Shown here: piece by piece, positions 8,953-18,155 of the stretch
How the letters are laid out: each line of letters opens with the position of its first letter
How positions within the stretch are numbered: position 1 is the stretch's first letter
From: Saprospiraceae bacterium
GTDB taxonomy: Bacteria > Bacteroidota > Bacteroidia > Chitinophagales > Saprospiraceae
NCBI GenBank assembly: GCA_017987975.1
Contig: JAGNSQ010000008.1
Coordinates: 1-46,211, forward strand
Length of the DNA stretch: 46,211 nt
Reading direction: 5' to 3'
Made by a program: the position numbers and the translations under genes
The notes under the pieces: model-generated
Databases searched by the model: none
The model's input: the letters and a program-made list of their open reading frames with translations, nothing else
What the model was told of the DNA's origin: nothing

Positions 8953-9057
8953 TCAAATCCGAAGCTTTTTGGGCTTCTTGTAAAACCTGCGCTTTTGGCG
9001 CAGACTTCTACTACTAGATTTACGCTGTAAGCGATGGGTAATACTTTTTACTAACAT
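8953..9057 (-). CDS. tiny highly basic protein (34 aa), possibly ribosome- or RNA-associated
   Basis: On the minus strand, ATG at 9057-9055 opens 34 codons ending in TGA at 8955-8953. The product is extremely basic: by my count 15 Arg/Lys and one His, no Asp or Glu, and a C-terminal patch 'RQKRRFYKKPKKLRI'. Composition and size resemble the small extra ribosomal proteins of Bacteroidota, but I do not recognise it as THX, bL34, bL36 or an AURKAIP1-type protein. Support for a real gene comes from the terminator starting 7 nt after the stop and from its place in an otherwise unexplained 400-bp gap. A GTG directly before the ATG is an alternative start. No clear promoter was found. Confidence 0.5.
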   Translation of the reverse strand: MLVKSITHRLQRKSSSRSLRQKRRFYKKPKKLRI

Positions 9058-9128
9058 CACTATTGATACGGTTAAGTCGATAAATGCTGCCTAAGTGTTT
9101 ATAAAAAAAGGAAAATTTTAATTTGCCC

Positions 9129-9248
9129 TACTTAAGTACACAAAATATTACTTTGTGATAATGTGGTATTTATGGGGATTACCAAAATAAAAATTGTTTA
9201 GACATAATCTAAATAGCAACCTTCCATTAAGATATATGTTACTTAAGT
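9129..9248. repeat. two ACTTAAGT palindromes upstream of nqrA
   Basis: TACTTAAGTA (9129-9138) and ACTTAAGT (9241-9248, within an imperfect TGT...ACA palindrome) are two copies of the same 8-bp palindrome, 111 bp apart. The second lies 23 bp upstream of the -7-like box of the nqr operon. They could be binding sites for a dimeric regulator, or chance occurrences in AT-rich DNA. The rest of 9058-9309 shows no gene. Confidence 0.3.
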
Positions 9249-9270
9249 TACAGAGGAAAACCTCATTAAT

Positions 9271-9278
9271 TATATTTG
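9271..9278 (+). promoter_or_regulatory. -7 box of the nqr operon promoter
   Basis: TATATTTG matches TAnnTTTG exactly. The predicted transcription start, near 9285, is about 25 nt before the TTG start codon of nqrA. No clear TTG -33 element is present at the expected distance; a palindrome occupies that area, which might mean activator-dependent transcription. Confidence 0.45.
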
Positions 9279-9309
9279 CGTACATTTTGCAAACTTCAAA
9301 ATTATCCTC

Positions 9310-10914
9310 TTGAAAAGCTACAGATACAGGGCAATAATGGCAATGGCTTTTATGCTCAACTCGTTTTTGGTTTTTGGCCAGGGTACCATCACACCCAGTT
9401 GGGCAATGTATTCAATTCTGGGTATTCTCATTCTTACCGGATTGAGTGCCTTGGTGGGATTGACGGCCAATTTAATCGACATGGAAGCCCATAAACAGGT
9501 TTCCGAAGAAGGTTGGTTTACCAAATTTTTGAATCAGTTTACCGGAGAAACCAAATCAACTAACAATCATAAACTCAACAAGGGCTTTGAGATTTTGATC
9601 AATGGCGAAGTGAAAAGTAGCCAGATTGTTTCCAAACCAGTGAGTAGAGTAGCCTTGAAGCCTTATAATTTTATTGGTCTCTCACCCATACCCAAAGTAG
9701 TGGTAGAAGTTGGACATACGGTAAAGGCGGGTGATGAAGTGTACCACGACAAAAAGCACCCGGAAATCAAGTTTACCAGTCCGGTAAGTGGTGAGGTAAT
9801 TGAAATCAACAGAGGAGACAAAAGAGCGATTGCAGATATCGTCATATTGGCAGACAAAGACCAGCAGTTTAAAAAATTCAGTGCACCTGGCAAAGATGCC
9901 GACAGGACAGCCCTTGTCAGCTTTTTGTTAGAAACAGGTGCATGGACCTGGATCAATGAAAGACCTTTTGACGTGGTACCCCAATTGAGCAGTCAGCCAA
10001 AAAATATTTTTATTTCGACCTTTGATACGGCACCAATGGCACCTGACAACAACCTGATAGTAGCCGGTAATGAGCAGGCATTTCAGGATGGCATCGATGT
10101 TTTGGCCAGACTCACTGAGGGCAAGGTTTACCTGGGCCTGGATGGCAGCAACCGCGGTCAACTTTCTTCGGCTTTTAGCAAAGCAAAAAACGCAGACCTC
10201 CATTACTTTGAAGGCAAACATCCTGCTGGCAATGTTGGTGTTCAGATCCACCACATTGCTCCCATTAGGTCGGGAGAAAAGGTATGGACCATGAGGGTAC
10301 AGGATGTGATTGCCCTTGGCAAATTGTTTGCTACGGGTGAAGTAAAACGCACAGCTATTATTGCCATAACAGGCAACGAGGTAAAAGAACCACAATATGT
10401 AAGTACTTATCCTGGTGCCAGTGTCACTGAATTGACACAAGGCAATGTTACAGATGGCAATTTGCGCTACATATCCGGTGATGTTTTATCAGGAAAGCAA
10501 GTAGCTGCTTCTGGTTTTATGAATGAAAAAGACGACCAGCTTACCATCATCGAAGAAGGTGATTTTTATGAGATGTTTGGTTGGCTGATGCCATTAAGCC
10601 CTCGACCGTCGGCCTCAGGTACTTATCCCAACGGACTCTTCCCCAAAATGAAATTTGATGTCAACACCAATACACACGGAGAAAAAAGAGCCTTTGTGGT
10701 AACCGGACAATACGAAGAGGTGTTGCCCATGGACATCTATCCTCAACACTTGTTCAAATCCATTCTGACCAAAGATGTAGAAATGATGGAAGGACTTGGT
10801 ATCAACGAGTTGTCGGAAGAAGATGTAGCCTTGTGTGAATTTGTTTGTACTTCTAAACAGCCGTTACAGCAGTTGTTAAGAGAAGGACTTGATTACATGA
10901 GAACAGAAGCATAA
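9310..10914 (+). CDS. nqrA: Na+-translocating NADH:quinone reductase subunit A with N-terminal membrane extension
   Basis: This encodes 534 residues from a TTG. The NqrA body begins near residue 86 ('LNKGFEILINGE') and runs to the end, about the family's usual 447 residues. It contains 'YNFIGLSPIPKV', 'GDEVYHDKKHPEI' and 'SPVSGEVIEI', with a late 'PMDIYPQHL'. The first ~85 residues are extra: basic 'KSYRYR', a hydrophobic stretch ending 'VFGQG' like a Bacteroidota signal peptide, then a second hydrophobic segment (about residues 33-54). The TTG start is chosen because only it supplies the basic n-region and it fits the -7 box. A shorter product from the ATG at 9481 is possible. NqrA is normally a cytoplasm-facing subunit, so the extension would tether it to the membrane. 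First gene of nqrABCDEF. Confidence 0.9.
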   Translation: MKSYRYRAIMAMAFMLNSFLVFGQGTITPSWAMYSILGILILTGLSALVGLTANLIDMEAHKQVSEEGWFTKFLNQFTGETKSTNNHKLNKGFEILINGEVKSSQIVSKPVSRVALKPYNFIGLSPIPKVVVEVGHTVKAGDEVYHDKKHPEIKFTSPVSGEVIEINRGDKRAIADIVILADKDQQFKKFSAPGKDADRTALVSFLLETGAWTWINERPFDVVPQLSSQPKNIFISTFDTAPMAPDNNLIVAGNEQAFQDGIDVLARLTEGKVYLGLDGSNRGQLSSAFSKAKNADLHYFEGKHPAGNVGVQIHHIAPIRSGEKVWTMRVQDVIALGKLFATGEVKRTAIIAITGNEVKEPQYVSTYPGASVTELTQGNVTDGNLRYISGDVLSGKQVAASGFMNEKDDQLTIIEEGDFYEMFGWLMPLSPRPSASGTYPNGLFPKMKFDVNTNTHGEKRAFVVTGQYEEVLPMDIYPQHLFKSILTKDVEMMEGLGINELSEEDVALCEFVCTSKQPLQQLLREGLDYMRTEA

Positions 10915-10949
10915 CATTTAGAAAAGAACTATATAATACCTAATAACCC

Positions 10950-12203
10950 ATGGGATTATTACAATTTTTACAGCGCATAGAACCAGATAAGAAAAAGAGT
11001 AAATTGTTGCATACTGCGTACGATGCTTTTTTTACATTTGCGTTTACGCCCAATACCGTGACCAAAGGGGGAGTACATATCAGAGATGGTATGGATCTCA
11101 AAAGACTGATGGTTTACGTTGTTTTAGCTTTACAGCTTTGTTATCTATTTGGATCCTACAACATAGGTCACCAGCACTTTGTAGCGGCAGGCCAGCATTT
11201 AGGTTTTTTAGATGGATTTCATTTAAAGCTGGCACACGGACTCATCAAAATGTTGCCAATGTTTATTGTAACCCACGTGGTTGGTCTGGGCATTGAATTT
11301 TTATTTGCAGCAAAAAAAGGACACGCCGTTGAAGAGGGTTTTTTGGTCTCGGGTGCTTTGATTCCACTGATTATGCCACCAGATCTTCCGATGTGGATTT
11401 TGGCGCTTTCTGTGACTTTTGCCGTGATTTTAGGAAAAGAAGCATTTGGCGGTACTGGTATGAACATATGGAACATCGCCTTACTGGCCCGGGTTTTTGT
11501 ATTTTTTGCTTATCCAACAGAAATATCTGGAGATACCTGTTGGGTTTCAGGCTACGATTCTTTAGCTGCGGGATCAGCAGCTGAATATGGCTGGTGGCAC
11601 ACCGGATTTTTCAACTCTATTTTTGGTTCGCTGGGCTGGCCTCAATTTGATGCGGCTAAAACAGTTGTAGTTGACGGCTTTAGTGGCGCAACTCCTCTTG
11701 CGCTGGCTTACCAGGGAGGTATGGAAGCAGTGAATCAACATTACTCAATCGGTCAGATAATGTGGGGCGCCATTCCCGGTTCTATTGGCGAAACCAATAA
11801 GCCTTTTATTATCTTAGGTGCCTTATTCCTAATCCTTACCAGGGTTGCCAGTTGGAGAATCATGGCAGGTATGGTTTTGGGTGTAGGAGTGACCGGGCTG
11901 TTATTCAATGCCTGGGGCTTTAATGCATTTATGATGGTACCTTGGTACTACCACTACATATTGGGATCCTTCCTTTTTGCTATGGCATTTATGGCTACCG
12001 ATCCGGTAACAGCAAGTGGTACCAATAAAGGTAAGTGGATTTATGGATTTTTTATCGGAGTGGTCGGACTCGTAGTGCGGGTATTGAACCCTGCCTATCC
12101 GGAAGGATGGATGTTGGCAATTCTGTTTATGAATTCTTTTGCTCCACTGATCGATTATTTTATTGTTCAATCCAACATTAAAAAAAGAACTAGCCGTGTT
12201 TAG
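10950..12203 (+). CDS. nqrB: Na+-translocating NADH:quinone reductase subunit B
   Basis: This encodes 417 residues, normal for NqrB. It is a polytopic inner-membrane subunit and the core of the sodium channel. The flavinylation motif DxxSGAT is present ('DGFSGAT', Asp242 to Thr248); the threonine carries covalently bound FMN attached by ApbE. Other family stretches include 'GKEAFGGTGMNIWN' and 'PGSIGETNK'. It lies 35 nt after nqrA and overlaps the start of nqrC. No apbE gene is in the window. Confidence 0.96.
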   Translation: MGLLQFLQRIEPDKKKSKLLHTAYDAFFTFAFTPNTVTKGGVHIRDGMDLKRLMVYVVLALQLCYLFGSYNIGHQHFVAAGQHLGFLDGFHLKLAHGLIKMLPMFIVTHVVGLGIEFLFAAKKGHAVEEGFLVSGALIPLIMPPDLPMWILALSVTFAVILGKEAFGGTGMNIWNIALLARVFVFFAYPTEISGDTCWVSGYDSLAAGSAAEYGWWHTGFFNSIFGSLGWPQFDAAKTVVVDGFSGATPLALAYQGGMEAVNQHYSIGQIMWGAIPGSIGETNKPFIILGALFLILTRVASWRIMAGMVLGVGVTGLLFNAWGFNAFMMVPWYYHYILGSFLFAMAFMATDPVTASGTNKGKWIYGFFIGVVGLVVRVLNPAYPEGWMLAILFMNSFAPLIDYFIVQSNIKKRTSRV

Positions 12204-12906
12204 TAACAAATACATCCTGGTATACACCCTGGTCATGGCCTTGATATCTTCGGTATCATTAGCCTTTGTAGTGAATGGCCTGAAACCCATGCACGAACAA
12301 AATGAGGCGGTGTTTAAGAAAAAAGAGATCCTCAACTCTATCAAAGATCAGATAGGTGTTGATCCAACCACAATGGCCCCCGCAGAAATAAATAAACTTT
12401 TTGCTGATAAGGTTGAAAAAGTGGTGATCGACGCTGCCGGTAAAAAAGTAGAAGGAGTGGACGCAGAAACCATTGATATGGCTGCAGAAGAAAAAAAGCC
12501 TGAAAAGGACAGAAAATATCCATTGTTTATTTACAAAACCGACAAAGGAAATATTTATCTGATGTCGGTAAGAGGAAATGGATTATGGGATAAAATATGG
12601 GGTACCATTGCCATTAAAGATGACTTCAACACCATAGCAGGTGCTTCCTTTGGTCACGTTGGAGAAACGCCCGGATTAGGTGCGGAAATCAAAGACAATG
12701 CCAGCTTCCCCAAGTCTTTCCACGATAAAAAAATTATGCAGGATGGACAGTATGTTTCTGTAAAGGTAGTCAAAGGGGGCTTAAAGCATCCTGAGCACGA
12801 AGTCGATGCGATTTCGGGAGCTACCATTACATCAACAGGAGTATCCAACATGCTAACAAAGGGTATTGGTGTTTATCTCCCTTACTTTCAATCATTGAAA
12901 AAATAA
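12196..12906 (+). CDS. nqrC: Na+-translocating NADH:quinone reductase subunit C
   Basis: This encodes 236 residues from a GTG at 12196, giving the family-like start 'MFSNKYILVY' and an 8-nt overlap with nqrB. An ATG at 12163 would add 11 residues and overlap by 41 nt; both remain possible. There is one N-terminal membrane helix and then a periplasmic FMN-binding domain. The covalent FMN motif is 'DAISGAT' near the C-terminus. 'GHVGETPGLGAEI' is another family hallmark. It passes electrons between FeS/flavin centres within the complex. Confidence 0.94.
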   Translation: MFSNKYILVYTLVMALISSVSLAFVVNGLKPMHEQNEAVFKKKEILNSIKDQIGVDPTTMAPAEINKLFADKVEKVVIDAAGKKVEGVDAETIDMAAEEKKPEKDRKYPLFIYKTDKGNIYLMSVRGNGLWDKIWGTIAIKDDFNTIAGASFGHVGETPGLGAEIKDNASFPKSFHDKKIMQDGQYVSVKVVKGGLKHPEHEVDAISGATITSTGVSNMLTKGIGVYLPYFQSLKK

Positions 12907-12919
12907 TAAACTTCACAAA

Positions 12920-13621
12920 ATGGCTGACGTAGTAGTAGCACCCACAGAAGTAAAAGCCGAACCCTTGTTTGGCAAAAAAGAGCAAAAGCTGATCAAAGAT
13001 CCGCTTCATATTGACAATCCCATTACAGTGCAGGTTCTTGGAGTTTGCTCAGCTTTGGCTGTCACAACTATGGTAAAACCTGCTTTGATCATGGGCGTCT
13101 CAGTAGCCCTCGTGACTGGGTTTTCCAATTTGGCCATCTCACTGCTAAGAAACAGCATTCCCAAACAAATCAGGATGATTGTGCAGCTGGTTGTAATTGC
13201 GGTATTGGTTACGGTAGTAGAACAAGTGTTGAAGGCCTTCTCGTACGATGTTTGGAAACAATTGTCAGTTTTTATTGGATTGATCATTACCAATTGTATC
13301 GTAATGGGAAGATTGGAAGCATTTGCCATGAGCAATAAGCCCTGGCCCGCTTTTCTGGATGGTATTGGAAATGGTTTGGGCTATGCCTGGATCCTTGTTG
13401 CCATTGCCGCTATCCGGGAAATTTTTGGTAGAGGTGCATTATTGGGATATAAAATCATTGGTGCAGGACCAGAATTTTTAATCAATACCAAAGCTTCATC
13501 CCTGCTTAGCTGGTACCAGCCCAACGGCATGATGGTTTTACCTGCATCCGCCATGTTCCTGATTGCCATCATTATCTGGATTCAGCGTTCGAAAGAAGCT
13601 AAACTTATCGACATTTCTTAA
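12920..13621 (+). CDS. nqrD: Na+-translocating NADH:quinone reductase subunit D
   Basis: This encodes 233 residues. The first ~35 are a soluble, charged N-terminal extension; the rest forms six hydrophobic helices. Family features are '[17 protein letters not shown]' and '[19 protein letters not shown]', whose conserved membrane cysteines (in the N-terminal helix and in 'TNCIVMGR') are thought to coordinate the intramembrane iron between NqrD and NqrE. It lies 13 nt after nqrC. Confidence 0.96.
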   Translation: MADVVVAPTEVKAEPLFGKKEQKLIKDPLHIDNPITVQVLGVCSALAVTTMVKPALIMGVSVALVTGFSNLAISLLRNSIPKQIRMIVQLVVIAVLVTVVEQVLKAFSYDVWKQLSVFIGLIITNCIVMGRLEAFAMSNKPWPAFLDGIGNGLGYAWILVAIAAIREIFGRGALLGYKIIGAGPEFLINTKASSLLSWYQPNGMMVLPASAMFLIAIIIWIQRSKEAKLIDIS

Positions 13622-13653
13622 ACAGAAGGTTATATAATCTAAAAAAGTTAAAA

Positions 13654-14265
13654 ATGGATTTACTTAACATATTTATTAAGTCGGCATTTATTGAGAACAT
13701 GGTACTCTCATACTTTATTGGTATGTGTTCATTTCTGGCCGTTTCCAAAAGTGTTAAAACAGCCATCGGCCTGGGGGCAGCTGTTATCTTTGTTTTGGCA
13801 ATCACGGTTCCTATCAACTGGGTAGTTAGTGAGTTGGTACTAGGACCCAATGGTTTGTTTAAAACAGACCTTACTTTTTTGAGGTTTATTCTTTTTATTG
13901 CCAGTATTGCGGCAACTGTTCAGTTGGTTGAAATGGCTGTTGAAAAGTATTCACCCTCACTTTACAACGCCCTTGGGATTTTCTTACCTCTGATTACGGT
14001 TAACTGTGCTATCCTGGGTGCAGCCTTGTTTATGGTAGCCAGGGAATATACCTTCTCTGAATCAGTGGTGTATGGGATTGGTTCTGGCTTTGGTTGGTTG
14101 ATTGCCATTGTTTTGATGGCAGCCATCAGAGAAAAAATGAAATATAGTCAGGTACCTGCTCCATTGAGGGGCTTGGGTATGGCATTTATACTTACTGCAT
14201 TTTTAGGCATTGCCTTCATGAGCCTTATGGGTATCAATCCTGCAACCTACTTTGCTAAACACTAA
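13654..14265 (+). CDS. nqrE: Na+-translocating NADH:quinone reductase subunit E
   Basis: This encodes 203 residues with six membrane segments, the expected length. It is homologous in fold to NqrD with inverted topology. The stretches '[18 protein letters not shown]' and '[17 protein letters not shown]' carry the two conserved cysteines of the NqrD/E iron site. It lies 32 nt after nqrD and is followed by nqrF after 14 nt. Confidence 0.96.
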   Translation: MDLLNIFIKSAFIENMVLSYFIGMCSFLAVSKSVKTAIGLGAAVIFVLAITVPINWVVSELVLGPNGLFKTDLTFLRFILFIASIAATVQLVEMAVEKYSPSLYNALGIFLPLITVNCAILGAALFMVAREYTFSESVVYGIGSGFGWLIAIVLMAAIREKMKYSQVPAPLRGLGMAFILTAFLGIAFMSLMGINPATYFAKH

Positions 14266-14279
14266 AAGAGAATACAAAC

Positions 14280-15599
14280 ATGATACTAATGATTGATTTG
14301 ATGTTTGTGCTATGGGCTATCATTGCCTTTTCTGCCATCCTACTTATTCTTGCCTTTGGTCTGATCTATGCGCAAAAAAAACTGGTTGCACAGGGTGATG
14401 TTAAGATCATCATCAATGGAGATGAGTCGAAACCCATCCTGGTTAAGCCGGGAAGTAGTCTGCTGAGCACGCTTTCTTCTGAAAAAATATTTCTTCCTTC
14501 TGCCTGCGGTGGGGGTGGTACTTGTGCCATGTGTGAATGTCATGTGTATGAAGGTGGTGGCGATGTGCTACCAACTGAAATGAATCACCTCAACAGAAAA
14601 GAAGTAGCCGAAGGAAAACGATTGGCTTGTCAGGTGAAAGTTCGCCAGGACATGAAAATCCACGTTCCGGAAGAAGTATTTGGCATTAAAAAATGGGAAT
14701 GTGAAGTGGTTTCTAATTACAACGTTGCTTCTTTTATCAAAGAGTTTGTGGTAAAACTGCCGGAAGGAGAAACACTGGATTTCCAATCGGGTGGTTACAT
14801 CCAGATTGATGTGCCTGAAATCACCGTAGATTTCAAAAACATGGACATCACGGCCCACCCTAAGTACCATGATGACCCCAAGAAATTCCAGTCTGAATGG
14901 GATAAATTTAAGTTATGGGATCTGAAAATGGTAAATCCTGAGGAGCAATTCAGGGCTTATTCCATGGCCAATCACCCTGCAGAAGGTAATATTGTAAAAT
15001 TGAACATCAGGATTGCCACTCCTCCTTTTGACCCAAAAACCAACGGTTGGATGAACGTCAATCCGGGAGTATGTTCTTCTTATGTTTTCAATTTGAAACC
15101 TGGCGACAAATGTGTAGTTTCAGGTCCGTACGGTGAATTTTTTATCAAACCAACTCAAAAAGAAATGGTTTACATCGGTGGGGGTGCCGGCATGGCCCCA
15201 TTGCGATCCCACCTGTTCCATTTATTTCATACCCTCAAAAACACCAACCGAAAAGTTTCTTACTGGTATGGAGGTAGAACTAAAAGGGAGTTGTTTTACA
15301 TCGATGAATTCAGACAAATTGAAAGAGACTTTCCCAACTTTAAGTTCCATGTTGCCCTTGACAATCCGCTACCGGAAGACAACTGGCAGGTAAAAGAAAA
15401 TTTAGATGCACCGGGTGATGGTTTTAAAGGCTTTATCATGCCAGTATTGTACGAACAATACCTCAAAAACCACCCTGAGCCGGAAGAAATTGAATATTAT
15501 TTCTGCGGCCCGCCAATGATGAATCAATCTGTAATTAAAACATTGGATTCATTGGGAGTGCCACCAGAAAATATTGCCTTCGACGATTTTGGAGGTTAA
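14280..15599 (+). CDS. nqrF: Na+-translocating NADH:quinone reductase subunit F (NADH dehydrogenase module)
   Basis: This encodes 439 residues. It has an N-terminal membrane helix (residues about 5-30), then a plant-type [2Fe-2S] domain with Cys76, Cys82, Cys85 and Cys117. A ferredoxin-reductase-like part follows, with the FAD motif 'RAYSMAN', the NADH-binding '[12 protein letters not shown]' and a C-terminal 'CGPPMM'. It oxidises NADH and feeds electrons to the other NQR subunits. A start at ATG 14280 gives the usual short N-terminus. It is the last gene of the operon, followed directly by a strong terminator. Confidence 0.97.
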   Translation: MILMIDLMFVLWAIIAFSAILLILAFGLIYAQKKLVAQGDVKIIINGDESKPILVKPGSSLLSTLSSEKIFLPSACGGGGTCAMCECHVYEGGGDVLPTEMNHLNRKEVAEGKRLACQVKVRQDMKIHVPEEVFGIKKWECEVVSNYNVASFIKEFVVKLPEGETLDFQSGGYIQIDVPEITVDFKNMDITAHPKYHDDPKKFQSEWDKFKLWDLKMVNPEEQFRAYSMANHPAEGNIVKLNIRIATPPFDPKTNGWMNVNPGVCSSYVFNLKPGDKCVVSGPYGEFFIKPTQKEMVYIGGGAGMAPLRSHLFHLFHTLKNTNRKVSYWYGGRTKRELFYIDEFRQIERDFPNFKFHVALDNPLPEDNWQVKENLDAPGDGFKGFIMPVLYEQYLKNHPEPEEIEYYFCGPPMMNQSVIKTLDSLGVPPENIAFDDFGG

Positions 15600-15604
15600 A
15601 AATG

Positions 15605-15633
15605 AAAGCCGGGTTTGTCCCGGCTTTTTTTTT
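15605..15633 (+). terminator. intrinsic terminator of the nqr operon
   Basis: AAAGCCGGG (15605-15613) and CCCGGCTTT (15619-15627) form a perfect 9-bp stem around TTTGT, followed by a T-run to 15633. It begins 5 nt after the nqrF stop. Confidence 0.93.
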
Positions 15634-15699
15634 GCTCTTTGAGCAAATATGAAAACAAAATGGAAATGGCGCTGTTTTCTTTTCATCAATAAATCAGGT

Positions 15700-18150
15700 A
15701 TGAAGAGTTTCATTGGTGTAATCACATTTACTATGGTTGCATTCTTTCAATATGCCGCCTTTGCTCAGGTCAATGGCAGTATTGAGGGCAAAGTAACAGA
15801 CGTCAACACGGGGGAGTCCCTTATTGGAGTAACAATTGCGGTAGAAGGGACTTCTTATGGCACAGTTACTGATGTTGACGGCCATTACTCTTTAGAATTG
15901 CCCGTTGGGAGTTACAATATTCTTGCATCTTATGTAGGATATACCCCGGTTACCAAGTACAATCAGGTCATTACTTCGGGAAATTTTGTCCAACTTAGCT
16001 TTGCATTAACCGAAAATTCAGTTACACTCGATGAGGTTACCGTGACGGCCAATTCATCAAGAATTGCAGCAGCAGGTGATATTGTAACTCCGCTCTCTGT
16101 TCAAAGGCTATCCACTGAAGAAATCAAAAGCAATCCGGGAGGTAATTTTGATATTTCACGCGTAGTGCAGGCTTTGCCGGGTGTAGGAGGTACGGCAGGC
16201 AGTGTTGGAGGATTTAGAAACGATATCATTATAAGGGGAGGAGGGCCCAATGAAAATGTATATTACCTCGATGGCATAGAAATACCAGTCATCAACCACT
16301 TTTCTACCCAGGGCAGCGCCGGTGGTCCTACCGGAATTTTAAATGTTTCTTTTATTGAAGATGTGAAGCTGAGCTCTTCTGCTTTTGATGCCCGTTATGA
16401 TAATGCTTTGGCTTCTGTCTTTGAATTTGATCAAAGGGATGGTAATTCTAAAAACATGCAAGGCAACTTCAGGTTGAGTGCCACAGAGGCAGCCCTAACC
16501 CTGGATGGTCCATTGTCAAATAAAGTTAATTACATTGTTTCTGCCCGTCGTTCCTACCTCCAGCTCTTGTTTGAGGCACTCGACTTGCCGATCAGGCCCA
16601 ACTACTGGGACTTTCAGAGTAAGATTACCTGGCAGGCCTCTTCTAAAACAAGTGTTTCATTGATTGGGGTAGGTGCCATCGACGAATTTTCGTTTAAACC
16701 GGCACAAGACGCTACAGCAGAAAATGTGTACATCCTCAATTCCAATCCCTTGATCAATCAATGGAATTATACAGCAGGGGTAGCTGTAAAACACCTGATC
16801 AACAACGGTTTTATCAACTTATCGGTCAGCAGAAATGACTACCAAAACAGACTCGATAAATTTGAAAACAACGATACCAAGCTGGAAGAAGAAAGAACCT
16901 TAAAAACGGTAAGCAACGAAACCGAAAACAAACTTAGACTTACTTTAGATAGATATGTCAATGGTTGGAAGTACGCATTTGGGGTGATGGCACAACAGGT
17001 TAATTTTACCAATGACTTCTATAACCGGTTTAGAAAAGAACTCAGAGATGAAAATGGAAACCTTATACAACCATCAGTGGTATTTGATTTTAATACCGAT
17101 TTGTCTTTCTGGAAGTACGGATTTTTTGGACAGGTGTCCCGTTCATTTTTAAATGATAAATTGGGGGTTTCACTGGGTTTAAGATCCGATATGAATAGTT
17201 TTACCCTATCCGGAAACAAGCCCCTTAGAACTTTATCGCCGAGGCTTTCTTTGGGTTATAGATTCAACGATCAATGGAAGGTCAATGCCTCTGTAGGAAG
17301 GTATTTTAAGATACCTATCTATACCATTCTCGGATTTCAGGATGCCCAAGGTAATTATATCAACAAAAATAGTGAGTACATTGCCTCCAATCACTATGTA
17401 GGTGGCATTGAGTACTTGCCCAAAGAAGACCTTCGATTTACGATGGAAGGCTTTTATAAAAAATACAGCCAGTATCCGGTTTCTCTGTTAACGGGCATTT
17501 CATTGGCCAACCAGGGTGGAGAATTTGGTGCCATTGGCAATGAAGCAGTAACATCTGATGGCAGGGGAGAAGCCTATGGCTTTGAAATTTATGCGCAACA
17601 AAAACTAACAGGCAGTGTATTTGCTGTAGTATCGTACACCTTTGTAAGGAGTCGATTTTCCGGTGTATCAGGTCAGCTGATTCCTTCCGCCTGGGACAAC
17701 CGACACTTGGTTTCTTTGATCTTTGGTAAAAAACTGGGTCGTGGATGGGAGCTGGGCTTAAAATACAGATATGCCGGTGGAGCGCCTTACACACCCTTCG
17801 ATGAAAATCTGTCTCGACAAAATTACCTGACCTCCGGCACTGGTATCCTGGATTACAATCAATTGAACTCTCTCAGATTAAAAGGCTTTAATCAAGTGGA
17901 TCTCAGGGTCGACAAAAAGTGGAATTTTAGAAAATGGACCCTGGATTTGTTTTTGGATGTGCAAAATCTCCTGGTTACTCAAAACCCGGCCTATCCTCAG
18001 TTTACCTTCCAACGATTGGAGAACAATGAAGGATTTGCCACTACGGATGGTCAGGTCATCAAAGAAGATGGCAGCAACGCCATTCCTTTTATTTTGAAGA
18101 ATGAGGATTCCATTGCTACCCCCAGTATTGGCTTTATTGTAGAATTCTAA
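15700..18150 (+). CDS. TonB-dependent outer membrane receptor with CarboxypepD-like N-terminal domain
   Basis: This encodes 816 residues from ATG 15700 ('MKSFIGV...'), which gives a clean signal peptide ending 'AAFAQ'. An in-frame ATG at 15649 would add 17 residues, but it starts only 15 nt after the nqr terminator. After the signal comes a carboxypeptidase-regulatory-like beta domain with 'GEVTDVNTGE'-type turns, then a plug domain ('IIIRGGGPNENVYYLDGIEIP') and a beta-barrel. The protein ends in phenylalanine, as expected for BAM-dependent insertion. It has no adjacent SusD-like partner, so it is not a typical SusCD polysaccharide system; the ligand is unknown. The stop is 5 nt from the convergent gene's stop. 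Confidence 0.9.
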   Translation: MKSFIGVITFTMVAFFQYAAFAQVNGSIEGKVTDVNTGESLIGVTIAVEGTSYGTVTDVDGHYSLELPVGSYNILASYVGYTPVTKYNQVITSGNFVQLSFALTENSVTLDEVTVTANSSRIAAAGDIVTPLSVQRLSTEEIKSNPGGNFDISRVVQALPGVGGTAGSVGGFRNDIIIRGGGPNENVYYLDGIEIPVINHFSTQGSAGGPTGILNVSFIEDVKLSSSAFDARYDNALASVFEFDQRDGNSKNMQGNFRLSATEAALTLDGPLSNKVNYIVSARRSYLQLLFEALDLPIRPNYWDFQSKITWQASSKTSVSLIGVGAIDEFSFKPAQDATAENVYILNSNPLINQWNYTAGVAVKHLINNGFINLSVSRNDYQNRLDKFENNDTKLEEERTLKTVSNETENKLRLTLDRYVNGWKYAFGVMAQQVNFTNDFYNRFRKELRDENGNLIQPSVVFDFNTDLSFWKYGFFGQVSRSFLNDKLGVSLGLRSDMNSFTLSGNKPLRTLSPRLSLGYRFNDQWKVNASVGRYFKIPIYTILGFQDAQGNYINKNSEYIASNHYVGGIEYLPKEDLRFTMEGFYKKYSQYPVSLLTGISLANQGGEFGAIGNEAVTSDGRGEAYGFEIYAQQKLTGSVFAVVSYTFVRSRFSGVSGQLIPSAWDNRHLVSLIFGKKLGRGWELGLKYRYAGGAPYTPFDENLSRQNYLTSGTGILDYNQLNSLRLKGFNQVDLRVDKKWNFRKWTLDLFLDVQNLLVTQNPAYPQFTFQRLENNEGFATTDGQVIKEDGSNAIPFILKNEDSIATPSIGFIVEF

Positions 18151-18155
18151 GGGTC

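Noticed and set aside
9928-10440. 170-codon minus-strand ORF inside nqrA
   Set aside because: Lies opposite conserved NqrA sequence; composition follows the complementary codons.
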